A DNA stretch of 64,000 nucleotides. It comes from Desulfotalea sp. (GTDB lineage Bacteria > Desulfobacterota > Desulfobulbia > Desulfobulbales > Desulfocapsaceae). A model generated the notes under the pieces. It had not been told where the DNA came from. It did not search any database and was given only the letters and a program-made list of their open reading frames with translations. The translations under genes and the position numbers were made by a program. Positions 1 to 8,486 of this stretch are shown in pieces. Location: positions 62,001-126,000 of the forward strand of contig NVXR01000035.1 of assembly GCA_002733995.1 (NCBI GenBank), written 5' to 3'. Each line of letters opens with the position of its first letter. Within the stretch, counting starts at the first letter, position 1.

Positions 1-2108
1 TTCATACAATTGCTTATTTTTTAACTGTGATTTGACAGTTTGTTTGTCCCGTATGATTGAGGCCTGGAGGATGATCTTTCCCAGTTTCTTTCTGTTAATA
101 TCTCTCTTAGCTTCATCAATGAGTGTCTGATTGTCGGCGAGTGTTGCGCTTGCTTGGGCGTAGGCCTCAATTGCTTTATTCCACGAACCTAGCGCAAAGG
201 CACTGTTGCCTTGTTCTATGATCAGATAAAGTTTAGATCTGTCAATAACATTAGATATCCTTCGAATCTGTGTAGCTTTTATGGCGCTATATGTGCGTGC
301 GATGTCCAGGCAGGATTCATAGGAAATAATTGCATCATGCCAATTGCCTCGATCGAAGGCGGATTCACCTGTCTTGAGTGCGATTTCAAACTTACATCGA
401 CTCAGTTCATCTTGTAGTTTTTGTTTATAGATAGTCCGTGTCTGAGCAGGCAGACCAGAAAGCAAACTTTGGGTGTGGCTAAGACTGCCGATTGCAAGAT
501 GCCACTGCTCCTCTGCGATAAATTTATCTACAGATTCGATTGCTAGCTGAAATAGGCAGAGAAACTTGTTTTCTTCAATAGACGTAAGTAGATCGGGTGA
601 ATATGTTCTGACAAGAGAGACTTTTTCCTGGAGAAGAGAATACTGTTCTGATGCTTTTTGCCATTTGCCTTGGCTGAAAAGAGAGTCGGCCAGGGCAACA
701 ATCTCTTTGATCTGCCCAAATTCTTTGATCTGCTGTTTGCTCAGGTATATTCCCTCATAAATTGTTTTTCCTTCAAGGCCGTTAGTCAGTGTTTCTGAAA
801 GAAGGATCTGATTAATGTTAGTTCTCAATATATTGGAATCGGCCTGGTGGAAAAGTAAAATGTTATCGAGGAGGGATTTACCGTTTTCACACGTCTGTTT
901 GGCTTGCTGGAATTGTGCGGCCTTGAGGCTGGCGTTGCATTGTTGGTACTTCTGCTCACTCTCGGTCAGTATTGAGCCTGTGTGGGAGTAGTATAAGCCG
1001 CTGCCACTGATGCCAACAATACCAAGGCCAACCATGACAAATGTGAGAACTTTACTGCGTCGCTCTCCTTTATCAAAAAAGGATTTTCGATTTCGTTTTT
1101 GCTGGGTAGCTTGTTTTGTTTCTTTTCCGGCCTTATTTTTTTCTGATTTCTTATTTGTGCTAATTGGCTCGGCTGCAGAGATTTCTTGGTGCTCGTCCAA
1201 ATGGTCGGGATCCAGATCCTTCAGTAATTCTAAGGTTTGTTGGACCCTCTTTATATCAGACTCTATTGACGGGTAATCGCTTACTATGCTTTTGATAACT
1301 TCAAATCGTTTAACTGCCTTGGCTGCACTGCCAAGATTTTCGAGGGTTTTTGCTTCTTGGTAGAGGCTTTTGCATTTTTGTATTTCCTGATTCGCCGTAT
1401 CTGCGAGTTCGGTGAATTCTTCACCTGTATGGGTGCTTGTCCGCAGATTTTTGGAAATTTCGTGGAATCTTTTTTGGAATTTGAGCTGTAGCAGAAGGTC
1501 GAGGTTGTCCTGCTCTTTCTCGTTGACGCTTGGGAAGGCCGGCTCTGTATCGGTGTTGTCTAGTGTGAGGTAGCCAATGTCGCTAGAAAGGTCATCTTCA
1601 CCGAGGGTGTCTACGGTGTCTTCCTCCGCTTCATCAGTTTGTGCTTGAAGCTCGCCTCCCCAGGAGATAGCGTTTAGCGGAAATTTACTGGCATTGTCGA
1701 TATACCATTTTGCCGCGTCATCGTTGAAGGCATTTTTTGTTGAGAATGTCTCGCCGTTGATCATCTTACCGATATATAAAATGATGTGCGCAAGTGAGGC
1801 GTTCTGTTCCCAGGCATCGCCAAGGCAGATTGCCGCAGGATCAAAGTCGGGGTGGAAAATCTTACTTTTGGGTTTGCAACTCGGCGGGAAATGTGGAAAT
1901 CCAAAAGGTATTGATAGCTCAATAATATGTTCATTCGATACGATAATATCACCGTCAGGGGACTGGTGAATACCCGCCATGCTATAGGTGATGGTATACT
2001 GGTCAGGAGGGTCACCCTTGGTGGGTTGTACTATAATTACCGGATGACCTTGAAAGTAGCTTTCAACCTGCTTATAAACTTCTGCTAATTGATCTGAAGA
2101 ACCTGACA
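1..2108 (-). CDS. E2 (ubiquitin-conjugating)-like membrane protein with TPR-like tail, partial
   Basis: The frame is open from an ATG at 2108 to the left window edge, about 702 codons without a stop, so the C-terminus is missing. Residues 1-150 read like a UBC/E2 fold: a strand-rich start, a proline-rich segment (SIPFGFPHFPPSCKP, 66-80), an HPD at 86-88 where E2 enzymes have HPN, a candidate catalytic cysteine C95 in AICLGDAW, a conserved-type W100 and a C-terminal helix around 130-142. An acidic linker and a coiled-coil-prone stretch (195-300) follow, then a Lys-rich segment, one transmembrane helix (about 353-374) and several TPR-like repeats with a G-x-W-x-x-A-I pattern. E2 proteins carry ubiquitin-like modifiers as thioesters; the function here is inferred. 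No E1, modifier or deubiquitinase gene is visible, but the left flank is not in the window. There is no clear Shine-Dalgarno site. An inactive UEV/RWD-type domain is the main alternative. Confidence 0.75.
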
Positions 2109-2283
2109 TAGAAGTTGTAAGTAAAAGTTATCGATTTAAGAACAGTATTTGTTACTATAACAATTTATTTAATCAACACCAAAAACAATTTAGGGTTATG
2201 AGCAATAGTATCCTGAAATAATATATAATTTTAGGCAAATATTGCCTCTTCCCTATCCAATAACCACCCCATTACTTCTTTCG

Positions 2284-3345
2284 ATGAAAAAATTTAGCGC
2301 TTTATTTACCATTGTTGAAGAAAAACATTGCCCTCTATACAGTAAGGATGAGCGTATTATTCTTACCGATAAGACGATTGTTTGCCCCGAAGGTAAGGAG
2401 GTATGTCTTATTCTTGTCCGAGACATGACTCAGATTCTTTTTAAGATGTTGGACAGTAAGGGCAGGGATGAGGGTGGAGAAGGCACTGTTTATAACTGTA
2501 GTGGTTGCACGGGGCTTATAAAATTTCAACTGCAAAAGGATATTGATAAAATAGGGAGCAAAACGGGTGGTAGTGATGTGCAGATTAATCCTGCAACTCA
2601 AGTTCTCTTTGAGCAGGTCAGGGACGCAGAGCTGTTCAATTCCTTCTCGGATAATGATCTTTTGAAGATCCTTTCTGCTTTTAAGGTGATTGATTTTGTA
2701 AAAGAAGGGGTCATTATTAAAAAAGGTGAGCTTAACCTCAATTTGTATGTGGTGGTTGCAGGTGAACTCGTTGTTGAAGATAATGGCGTGCCCCTTGCGT
2801 TTCTTGGTAAAGGCGAAATATGTGGTGAGATGAGTTATCTTGGTGCAGATGTGGCTGTGTCATCGGTTAGAGTCAGAAAAAACACTAAAGTTCTTGCGAT
2901 TCAGGGGAGTGCTTTTGGTGAACTGATGGAGGATAATATTAGTGTACAAACCTATATGGCCAAGCTACTCGCCCGGCGTCTACAAAAAACGAATGCGGCT
3001 CGGATCCGTGATTTTGAGTCGTGTATGAGTGGTCGTATCGACCAAATTGCTCCAGCAGAGTTGTTGCAGATCTTCCACATGCATCAGAAAACGGGCGTTC
3101 TTGCCTTACAGCTTCCCGAGGGCGAGGCGAAGGTATCCTTTCGCGAGGGTTGTATCATTAATGCAGTATACGGCAACCACAGTTGCGAGGAAGCCATCTT
3201 TGCAATGCTGGCGGAAAAAAAGGGGGTCTACACGTTCACCGTGGGTTTGCCCCCAGGGGAAATGAAGGCCGCTGAAATTGGGGATTTTATGATGCTGTTA
3301 ATGGAAGGGGTGAAACGGGTAGATGAGGGGACAGGAGAAGAATAG
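2284..3345 (+). CDS. Cyclic-nucleotide-binding-like and PATAN (DUF4388) domain regulator
   Basis: The protein has three parts (353 residues from the ATG at 2284). The N-terminal 80 residues hold five cysteines (CPLYSKDE, CPEGKEVC, CSGC) and may bind metal. A cyclic-nucleotide-binding fold follows (about 115-235), with GEICGEMSYLG in the place of the phosphate-binding cassette. The arginine that normally contacts the cyclic phosphate appears to be replaced (VAVSSVRV), so cAMP binding is doubtful. The C-terminal 100 residues (GRIDQIAPAELLQIF onward) match the DUF4388/PATAN domain found in bacterial signalling proteins. No DNA-binding HTH is seen, so it is probably not a CRP-type transcription factor. 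A TTG at 2242 would add 14 unlikely residues. The gene diverges from the E2-like gene and may share its promoter region. Confidence 0.8.
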   Translation: MKKFSALFTIVEEKHCPLYSKDERIILTDKTIVCPEGKEVCLILVRDMTQILFKMLDSKGRDEGGEGTVYNCSGCTGLIKFQLQKDIDKIGSKTGGSDVQINPATQVLFEQVRDAELFNSFSDNDLLKILSAFKVIDFVKEGVIIKKGELNLNLYVVVAGELVVEDNGVPLAFLGKGEICGEMSYLGADVAVSSVRVRKNTKVLAIQGSAFGELMEDNISVQTYMAKLLARRLQKTNAARIRDFESCMSGRIDQIAPAELLQIFHMHQKTGVLALQLPEGEAKVSFREGCIINAVYGNHSCEEAIFAMLAEKKGVYTFTVGLPPGEMKAAEIGDFMMLLMEGVKRVDEGTGEE

Positions 3346-3395
3346 CCCAGTAACTCTATATACCGGTAATCTATACTTCTCCTTGAAAGAAGTTC

Positions 3396-4022
3396 TTACT
3401 TGGACCTGAAAGGGGCAAGTGAGAGTATCTCCATAAAACTGGTTACTTTGTATTTGCTGTTAAGCTCCGGACTTTTGAAGGCAATGAGATCCACCTGGCA
3501 GGCGGATGCCTGTTGTTCATCAAAAATCGAATCACCTATGAAGATTGCTTCGGATGGCTGGCATTGAAAGTGATCAAGTATGTCTAGTAGTCCATCCGCT
3601 GCGGGTTTGGGCCGTTTTACCGTAAGGGCGGTGACAACCTTATCAAAGTAGTTTTGCAGATTGTGCTCCTGGAGAAGGGGCAGCATCGTGTTGGCACGAT
3701 TTGTTGAAATGGCAAGCTTATATTTTTTCTGTGTGACCTCTAAAAACTCGACGAGATCCGTCTCCATTTTCATGTACGGTAAAAAAGGACCATAGCCCAG
3801 TTCGGCTTGGTAGGTGCGGATGTCGTTAATATCTATTTGTGGCGCCTTGCGGAATATTGTTTCAACGGCCTCAATAACGCTACTCATATGAACATAATCT
3901 TCCTCCTCCTTGTTCATGGGAGCCAGTGAAAAATGGTTTAAGAGGTGGTTGTAATAAGCAATGTTTGCTTGTTTTGAATCAAACATTACCCCATCACAAT
4001 CAAATACAATGAGCTTTAACAT
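3396..4022 (-). CDS. HAD-family phosphatase (phosphoglycolate-phosphatase-like)
   Basis: A 208-residue haloacid-dehalogenase hydrolase. Motif I is FDCDGVMFDS with nucleophile D8 and acid/base D10. The helical cap follows (about 20-90), then the motif II Ser/Thr (AISTNRA), a motif III lysine (VKRPKPA) and motif IV GDSIFD. This order is typical of the Gph/PGP-like subfamily, which removes phosphate from small metabolites in the cytoplasm; the substrate cannot be read from the sequence. It lies 37 bp downstream of the cysteine-cluster gene on the same strand and is convergent with the cyclic-nucleotide-binding gene, so it is probably the last gene of the secDF-side transcript. Confidence 0.85.
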   Translation of the reverse strand: MLKLIVFDCDGVMFDSKQANIAYYNHLLNHFSLAPMNKEEEDYVHMSSVIEAVETIFRKAPQIDINDIRTYQAELGYGPFLPYMKMETDLVEFLEVTQKKYKLAISTNRANTMLPLLQEHNLQNYFDKVVTALTVKRPKPAADGLLDILDHFQCQPSEAIFIGDSIFDEQQASACQVDLIAFKSPELNSKYKVTSFMEILSLAPFRSK

Positions 4023-4059
4023 AATTAGTTTCCTGAGATGGTTTGCCGAAGGTCTAGAT

Positions 4060-4791
4060 CTAATTAAACTGCGTAAAAAGATATTTGGAGATCCAGTTGA
4101 TACTCATTTCTAGAAGTTGTTCATCGGTGTCATTTGCGCAGCTTGTAATGCCCAATAAATCGATTTCACCTTTTTTTAGCATTACCCGAAAGCGATCGAG
4201 ATCATAGAGTGCCAAGGTGAAAAAATCAATTTGTTTTTTTGAGGGTATGAATCCATCGCCAACGGAATCATGCAGAATGATTTTGGCCACCAAATCATTG
4301 AAATGATAGTACAGAGAAAGTCCTTGGTCGGCAGTATATTCAATAGGTGTTTGCCGGGCGGGTTCGTCAAAGCCGCGGCAATGATTTTCTTGTATGAGTA
4401 CAAAATACTCGCATACTGTTTGATCGGATGTCTTCTGAGCAGCTCTTCCCATTGGGTAGGTTCTGCATGCCGCAGGTCTGTCGGCGTAGACGGTACAGCC
4501 AGCTGCTGAAACAAAGACACAGCTGGCACGACCATCGTCAACCATGGTGAGGTAGAATCGCGGGAAGGGTTCACCCGGGTCCTGTTCAACGATGATGTAC
4601 TGGCTCAGTAATTCCGTTGAGGTTTTCCCGGTGGACAGGCGAAGGCGTAATATGTCGTAGGGACTGAGGGCGAGTTCAAGCATCCTGCAGCACTCGGTAA
4701 AGCAGGAGACTCCTTTGTGACATGCAAATGCAAAGGAGTCTTCTCTGTTTATTCGCTTTGGTACTGCTGCTAACTGACTATCATCAATCAT
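4060..4791 (-). CDS. YkgJ-family cysteine cluster protein
   Basis: A 243-residue protein of the YkgJ / zinc- or iron-chelating domain family (CxxxCC type). The cysteines are C24, C30, C34 and C35 in the N-terminal cluster (FACHKGVSCFTECC) and C91, C99 and C109 in a second group ending in RPAACRTYPMG. The family is predicted to bind a metal or iron-sulfur cluster; its biochemical role is not established. No signal peptide is visible, so it is likely cytoplasmic. It starts 11 bp after the secDF stop codon and is probably co-transcribed with it and with the HAD phosphatase. Confidence 0.8.
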   Translation of the reverse strand: MIDDSQLAAVPKRINREDSFAFACHKGVSCFTECCRMLELALSPYDILRLRLSTGKTSTELLSQYIIVEQDPGEPFPRFYLTMVDDGRASCVFVSAAGCTVYADRPAACRTYPMGRAAQKTSDQTVCEYFVLIQENHCRGFDEPARQTPIEYTADQGLSLYYHFNDLVAKIILHDSVGDGFIPSKKQIDFFTLALYDLDRFRVMLKKGEIDLLGITSCANDTDEQLLEMSINWISKYLFTQFN

Positions 4792-4802
4792 AATGTTTCG
4801 AG

Positions 4803-7370
4803 TTAGGCCGTTTTCTTTTCCCTAAAGGTAAGAAGAGGGCTGGCTATGAATATAGATGAATATGTACCTACGAGTACACCTAATAACAGTGCAAAGGCAA
4901 AGTCGTGTATGACCGATCCTCCGAGGAAGAAAAGGGAGGATAACACAATTGCAGTGGTGAAAGAGGTGACGATGGTTCGACTAAGAACCTGATTGATACT
5001 GTTGTTAATCGCCGAGGCAAGAGACTTCGTCTCCGGTTTTTTAAGATTTTCACGGATGCGGTCAAAGACAACAACCGAATCGTTGAGTGAATACCCCGCT
5101 ATGGTCAGTAGTGCAGTTACGATGAGTAGGGTTATCTCAATATTGAGGAGGTAGCAGACACCAAGAACGACCATGACGTCATGAAAGGTGGCTGCGGCAG
5201 CGGCCAGGCCAAACTTAATATCAAAGCGAAAGGCGAGGTAGATGATAACTCCTGCAAGGGAAATTGTGATTGCCAGGATCGCTTTATTGCGCATATCAGA
5301 ACTGACGGAAGATCCAATTTCAGATTGACTCTCAAGGATGAAACCTTTTCCGGGCAATTCCGAGGCAAGGATCGTTTCAACTTGATCTCCCAAGTTAGCA
5401 ACAACTTCTGCGGATTTTTTAATTTTTACAATGAGGCGGCGCTCGTTTTCAACCTCTTGGAGATTGACCTCTGTCATTCCATTAGAGTGAAAAGCGTCTC
5501 GTACTTCGGACATGGAGAATTGCTCTTTTGCCTGGTACTGTAAGAGAGATCCACCGGAAAAATCAACTCCAAGGTTAGCTTCACCACGGGTTATCTGAAT
5601 ACAGGCGATAAGTCCGATACCGACAAACACAGCAGAAAGGGCATAGGTGAAATTCTTTATTTTCAGGTAATCAATCTTGGGTTTTTTGGTGATTTGCAGA
5701 AAGGTCAGTTTCTTTATGGGCTTAATAGCATTCATGGTATCAAACATCAGGCGGCTGAAGAAGAGTGCCGCAAAGAGGTTGAAAATGATACCGAGAGATA
5801 GGGTTACGGCAAAGCCTTTGATGGGGCCCGTTCCAAACATAAAGAGGGCCAGGGCGGTAATCAGGGTGGTAACCTGGGAATCGACAATGGTTAAAAATGC
5901 CTTACCGAAACCACCATTGATGCTAGAACGTACAGATTTGCCAACGGAAAATTCTTCTCTCATTCTTTCAAAGATGAGGACGTTAGCATCAACAGCCATA
6001 CCGATGGAAAGAATGATGCCCGCAATACCTGGTAGGGTAAGAGTGGCGTTAAGAACAGCAAGGCCTGCAAAGAGAAGGAGAATATTTAAGATAAGGGCAC
6101 AGTTTGCAACAACACCGGAGAGTCTGTAGTAAATGAGCATGAAGCCGAGAACAATCAGGGCTCCAAAGACACCCGATGAGACACCCTTATTTATCGAGTC
6201 CTGGCCAAGGCTGGCACCAACTGTCATGTTTTGGATAATATCAACCGGGGCTGGTAATGCACCGACCCGTAGTACTATTGCAAGGTCGGCTGCTTCTTCG
6301 TGGGTAAAGCTACCACTTATCTGGGCAGAACCACCGAGAATGCGCTCGCGGATAACTGGTGCTGAACGAACGACCTCGTCAAGCACGATTGCCATTCTTC
6401 TGCCGACATTATTTTCTGTGATATGGGCAAACACCTTGCCGCCTCTGCTTGTCATATCGATACTGACATAGGGCTCATTAAAATTGCCACCTATTCTTAC
6501 CTGGGCATCCTTAACCATATCACCGGTCATAAGGATCTTGTTTTCAAGCAGGAGTGGGATCAGAGTTTCTTGTAGGGTTTGTTTATTGGTCTCTTTTTCA
6601 AAATAAAGAGAGGTATTGTCTGGAAGCATGCCACTGAGAGCACGGTTGAGTTTTACCATCGACTCACCGTCTTGCCACTGCTTGTTGTTCTTGACTGTTG
6701 CCACAAGGCTGGCGAGGTCGAACCCTGTTGCATCTGCGACAACTTTAAATTCAAGCTGAGCTGTATCACCAAGTAACTTTAGTGCTCTTTTGGGATCTTT
6801 AACCCCCGGTAGCTGGATAACAATCTCGTCTGCACCCTGGCGGATGATTACCGGTTCAGCAACGCCAAACTGATCGATTCTGTTTCGTAATATCTCAAGG
6901 GATTGTTCAACAGCACTGGTCTTAATAGTGTTGATCTTGTCCTTGGTTAACTTGAGAAAAATTCTGGGAAAGCTACCCTCTTTGGTTTCGATCTGTGCGT
7001 CGAGGTCAGGGAAGTCTTCAGCTATCAGTGTTTTCACTCTGTCTACTGTACTGCTGTTGGGCAGGGTGTAGATGACGGTGTCCTTGGATGCTGAAGAGGT
7101 TCGTACAGCACTGATTGATTCCTCCGCTAGGGTATCTTTGAGATCCCGCGCTGCAAATTCGAGGGTGTTTTCCTCAGCTTTTTGCAGGTTGACCTTCAAT
7201 ACGAGGTGCATGCCACCCTGGAGATCAAGGCCTAGGCGCAAGCCTTCTGGTGCCATATAGGTTTTCCACCAGTGCGGAGTTCCCGAATAAAACGAAGGAA
7301 CAACGGTAAAAAAGGCGAGGACGATGACGGAAATGAGAAAGCCGAGTTTAAGTTTTAATGATGTATTCAT
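4803..7370 (-). CDS. secDF: Fused protein translocase subunit SecDF
   Basis: SecD and SecF assist the SecYEG channel, using proton motive force to pull exported proteins across the inner membrane. Here both are one 855-residue chain. The SecD half (about 1-540) has the first membrane helix, the DLQGG signature (LRLGLDLQGGMHLVL), a large periplasmic region and five more helices. The SecF half begins near 570 with a new helix and carries the family motif VDFSGGSLL, then five closing helices. Unfused SecD and SecF sum to a similar length, so this is a true fusion with no internal stop. The ATG at 7370 follows AGGGATCTCA, an acceptable ribosome binding site. yajC, often next to secD, is absent. 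A sigma-70-like promoter lies at 7445-7472. Confidence 0.97.
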   Translation of the reverse strand: MNTSLKLKLGFLISVIVLAFFTVVPSFYSGTPHWWKTYMAPEGLRLGLDLQGGMHLVLKVNLQKAEENTLEFAARDLKDTLAEESISAVRTSSASKDTVIYTLPNSSTVDRVKTLIAEDFPDLDAQIETKEGSFPRIFLKLTKDKINTIKTSAVEQSLEILRNRIDQFGVAEPVIIRQGADEIVIQLPGVKDPKRALKLLGDTAQLEFKVVADATGFDLASLVATVKNNKQWQDGESMVKLNRALSGMLPDNTSLYFEKETNKQTLQETLIPLLLENKILMTGDMVKDAQVRIGGNFNEPYVSIDMTSRGGKVFAHITENNVGRRMAIVLDEVVRSAPVIRERILGGSAQISGSFTHEEAADLAIVLRVGALPAPVDIIQNMTVGASLGQDSINKGVSSGVFGALIVLGFMLIYYRLSGVVANCALILNILLLFAGLAVLNATLTLPGIAGIILSIGMAVDANVLIFERMREEFSVGKSVRSSINGGFGKAFLTIVDSQVTTLITALALFMFGTGPIKGFAVTLSLGIIFNLFAALFFSRLMFDTMNAIKPIKKLTFLQITKKPKIDYLKIKNFTYALSAVFVGIGLIACIQITRGEANLGVDFSGGSLLQYQAKEQFSMSEVRDAFHSNGMTEVNLQEVENERRLIVKIKKSAEVVANLGDQVETILASELPGKGFILESQSEIGSSVSSDMRNKAILAITISLAGVIIYLAFRFDIKFGLAAAAATFHDVMVVLGVCYLLNIEITLLIVTALLTIAGYSLNDSVVVFDRIRENLKKPETKSLASAINNSINQVLSRTIVTSFTTAIVLSSLFFLGGSVIHDFAFALLLGVLVGTYSSIFIASPLLTFREKKTA

Positions 7371-7444
7371 TGAGATCCCTGAAGTTATCTATATCTAGAA
7401 CCAATATTTGTCTGTTTAATGCGAAAATTATATCAAACTGTGCG

Positions 7445-7472
7445 ATTATACCCCAATGCTTGAATCTTGCAA
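7445..7472 (-). promoter_or_regulatory. Sigma-70-type promoter for secDF
   Basis: Reading the minus strand, TTGCAA (7467-7472) and a perfect TATAAT (7445-7450) are 16 bp apart. Transcription would start near 7438, giving a leader of about 68 nt before the secDF ATG at 7370. A second TATAAT at 7427-7432 has no matching -35. The site lies in the 242 bp gap between larB and secDF, which otherwise holds nothing recognisable, and suggests that secDF is transcribed independently of larB. Confidence 0.65.
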
Positions 7473-7612
7473 GGTTATGACCTCTAATTTTGGCAAAACA
7501 GATATAAATTTTAAAGACGATGTTGCTCTGTTCGTCTTAGGCTGTAAGTGTTTTTTTGTAAATGTTAGAAAAAAGCATATTTTCAACATCTTATCTGGAA
7601 ATGATTCAATGC

Positions 7613-8380
7613 TCATGGGCGCTGGGGCTGGCGCCGGTTAATGGCATCCGCCATACAGGCAGCACCAAAGCCGTTATCAATATTTACAACGGCAACACCC
7701 GGGGCGCAGCTGTTGAGCATTCCTAGTAGTGCTGCTATACCGCCAAAGCTTGCTCCATAGCCAACGGAAGTGGGAACGGCAATGACAGGGGCGTGGACGA
7801 GACCCGCCACGACACTTGGTAACGCACCCTCCATTCCGGCCACAACAATAATAGTGGTTGCCTCGTCGAGACGTTTCTTGTGGCTCAGCAGTCGATGTAG
7901 CCCGGCAACCCCTACGTCATAAAGTGATGCTACAGGATGACCGAGGGTCTTGAGGGTGATTCTTGCCTCTTCTGCTACGGCAATGTCTGATGTCCCGGCC
8001 GTTAGGATGAGCGTTGTGCCACGGTACCTTGTGTTGTCTGTTGGTGTTTGTTTGCCTGAAATGATCCGACTGTTGTTACAGTATTGCAGTTCCGGCAGGG
8101 CCGCGAGAATAATTGTCGCTTTCTCTTGGTCGACGCGGGTAGCAACTACTGGACCATTACGTTTGAGCAGAGCCGCTGCTATGGCGATTATCTGCTCAGC
8201 AGATTTTGAGGCACCGTAGATCATCTCGGGAATCCCGGTTCGCAGATGGCGTCCATGATCAATACATGCATCGGTCAAACTCTCGGCAGCTAAGTCATCA
8301 AGTTGTCCGACGGCTTCTGTTATGCTACATTCTGAGTTTTTAACTCTTGTAAGGAGCGCTGTTAGGTCTTGGGGTGTCAT
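7613..8380 (-). CDS. larB: Nickel-pincer cofactor biosynthesis protein LarB
   Basis: LarB is a PurE-like carboxylase that carboxylates and hydrolyses nicotinic acid adenine dinucleotide in the first step of the nickel-pincer nucleotide pathway (lactate racemase family cofactor). Recognisable stretches are DHGRHLRTGIPEMIYG near the N-terminus, the PurE-like LTAGTSDIAVAEEA, DVGVAGLHRLL, VVAGMEGALPSVV and PTSVGYGASFGG, in the family order. The frame extends to a GTG at 8452, but family proteins begin like MTPQDLTALL, so I place the start at the ATG at 8380 (255 residues); the longer form would also run into the hairpin at 8445-8481. larA, larC and larE are not in the window. Confidence 0.9.
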   Translation of the reverse strand: MTPQDLTALLTRVKNSECSITEAVGQLDDLAAESLTDACIDHGRHLRTGIPEMIYGASKSAEQIIAIAAALLKRNGPVVATRVDQEKATIILAALPELQYCNNSRIISGKQTPTDNTRYRGTTLILTAGTSDIAVAEEARITLKTLGHPVASLYDVGVAGLHRLLSHKKRLDEATTIIVVAGMEGALPSVVAGLVHAPVIAVPTSVGYGASFGGIAALLGMLNSCAPGVAVVNIDNGFGAACMADAINRRQPQRP

Positions 8381-8444
8381 TGAGGGAACCGGAGTCGATA
8401 ATTTACGGCGCTGGCAAAGGGGTGGATACGTGGTAGAAATGATC

Positions 8445-8481
8445 ACAACCACTGCCTAAAATGTCGGTCGGCAGTGGTTGT
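8445..8481. terminator. Perfect 12-bp stem-loop after bamD
   Basis: ACAACCACTGCC (8445-8456) is the exact reverse complement of GGCAGTGGTTGT (8470-8481), with a 13-nt loop. It sits just past the bamD stop codon at 8487 and ahead of larB on the minus strand. Neither flank has a strong T-tract, so it may be a weak or Rho-assisted terminator or an mRNA 3'-end stabiliser. Confidence 0.5.
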
Positions 8482-8486
8482 AACGT

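Noticed and set aside
5677..6471. Two plus-strand frames of 150 and 112 codons opposite secDF
   Set aside because: Antisense to a clear gene; rich in Arg, Ser and Thr as expected from reversed hydrophobic codons.
7456..7641. 61-codon plus-strand frame between larB and secDF
   Set aside because: It overlaps the secDF promoter and the end of larB on the opposite strand and ends in a GAGAGAG-type artefact.
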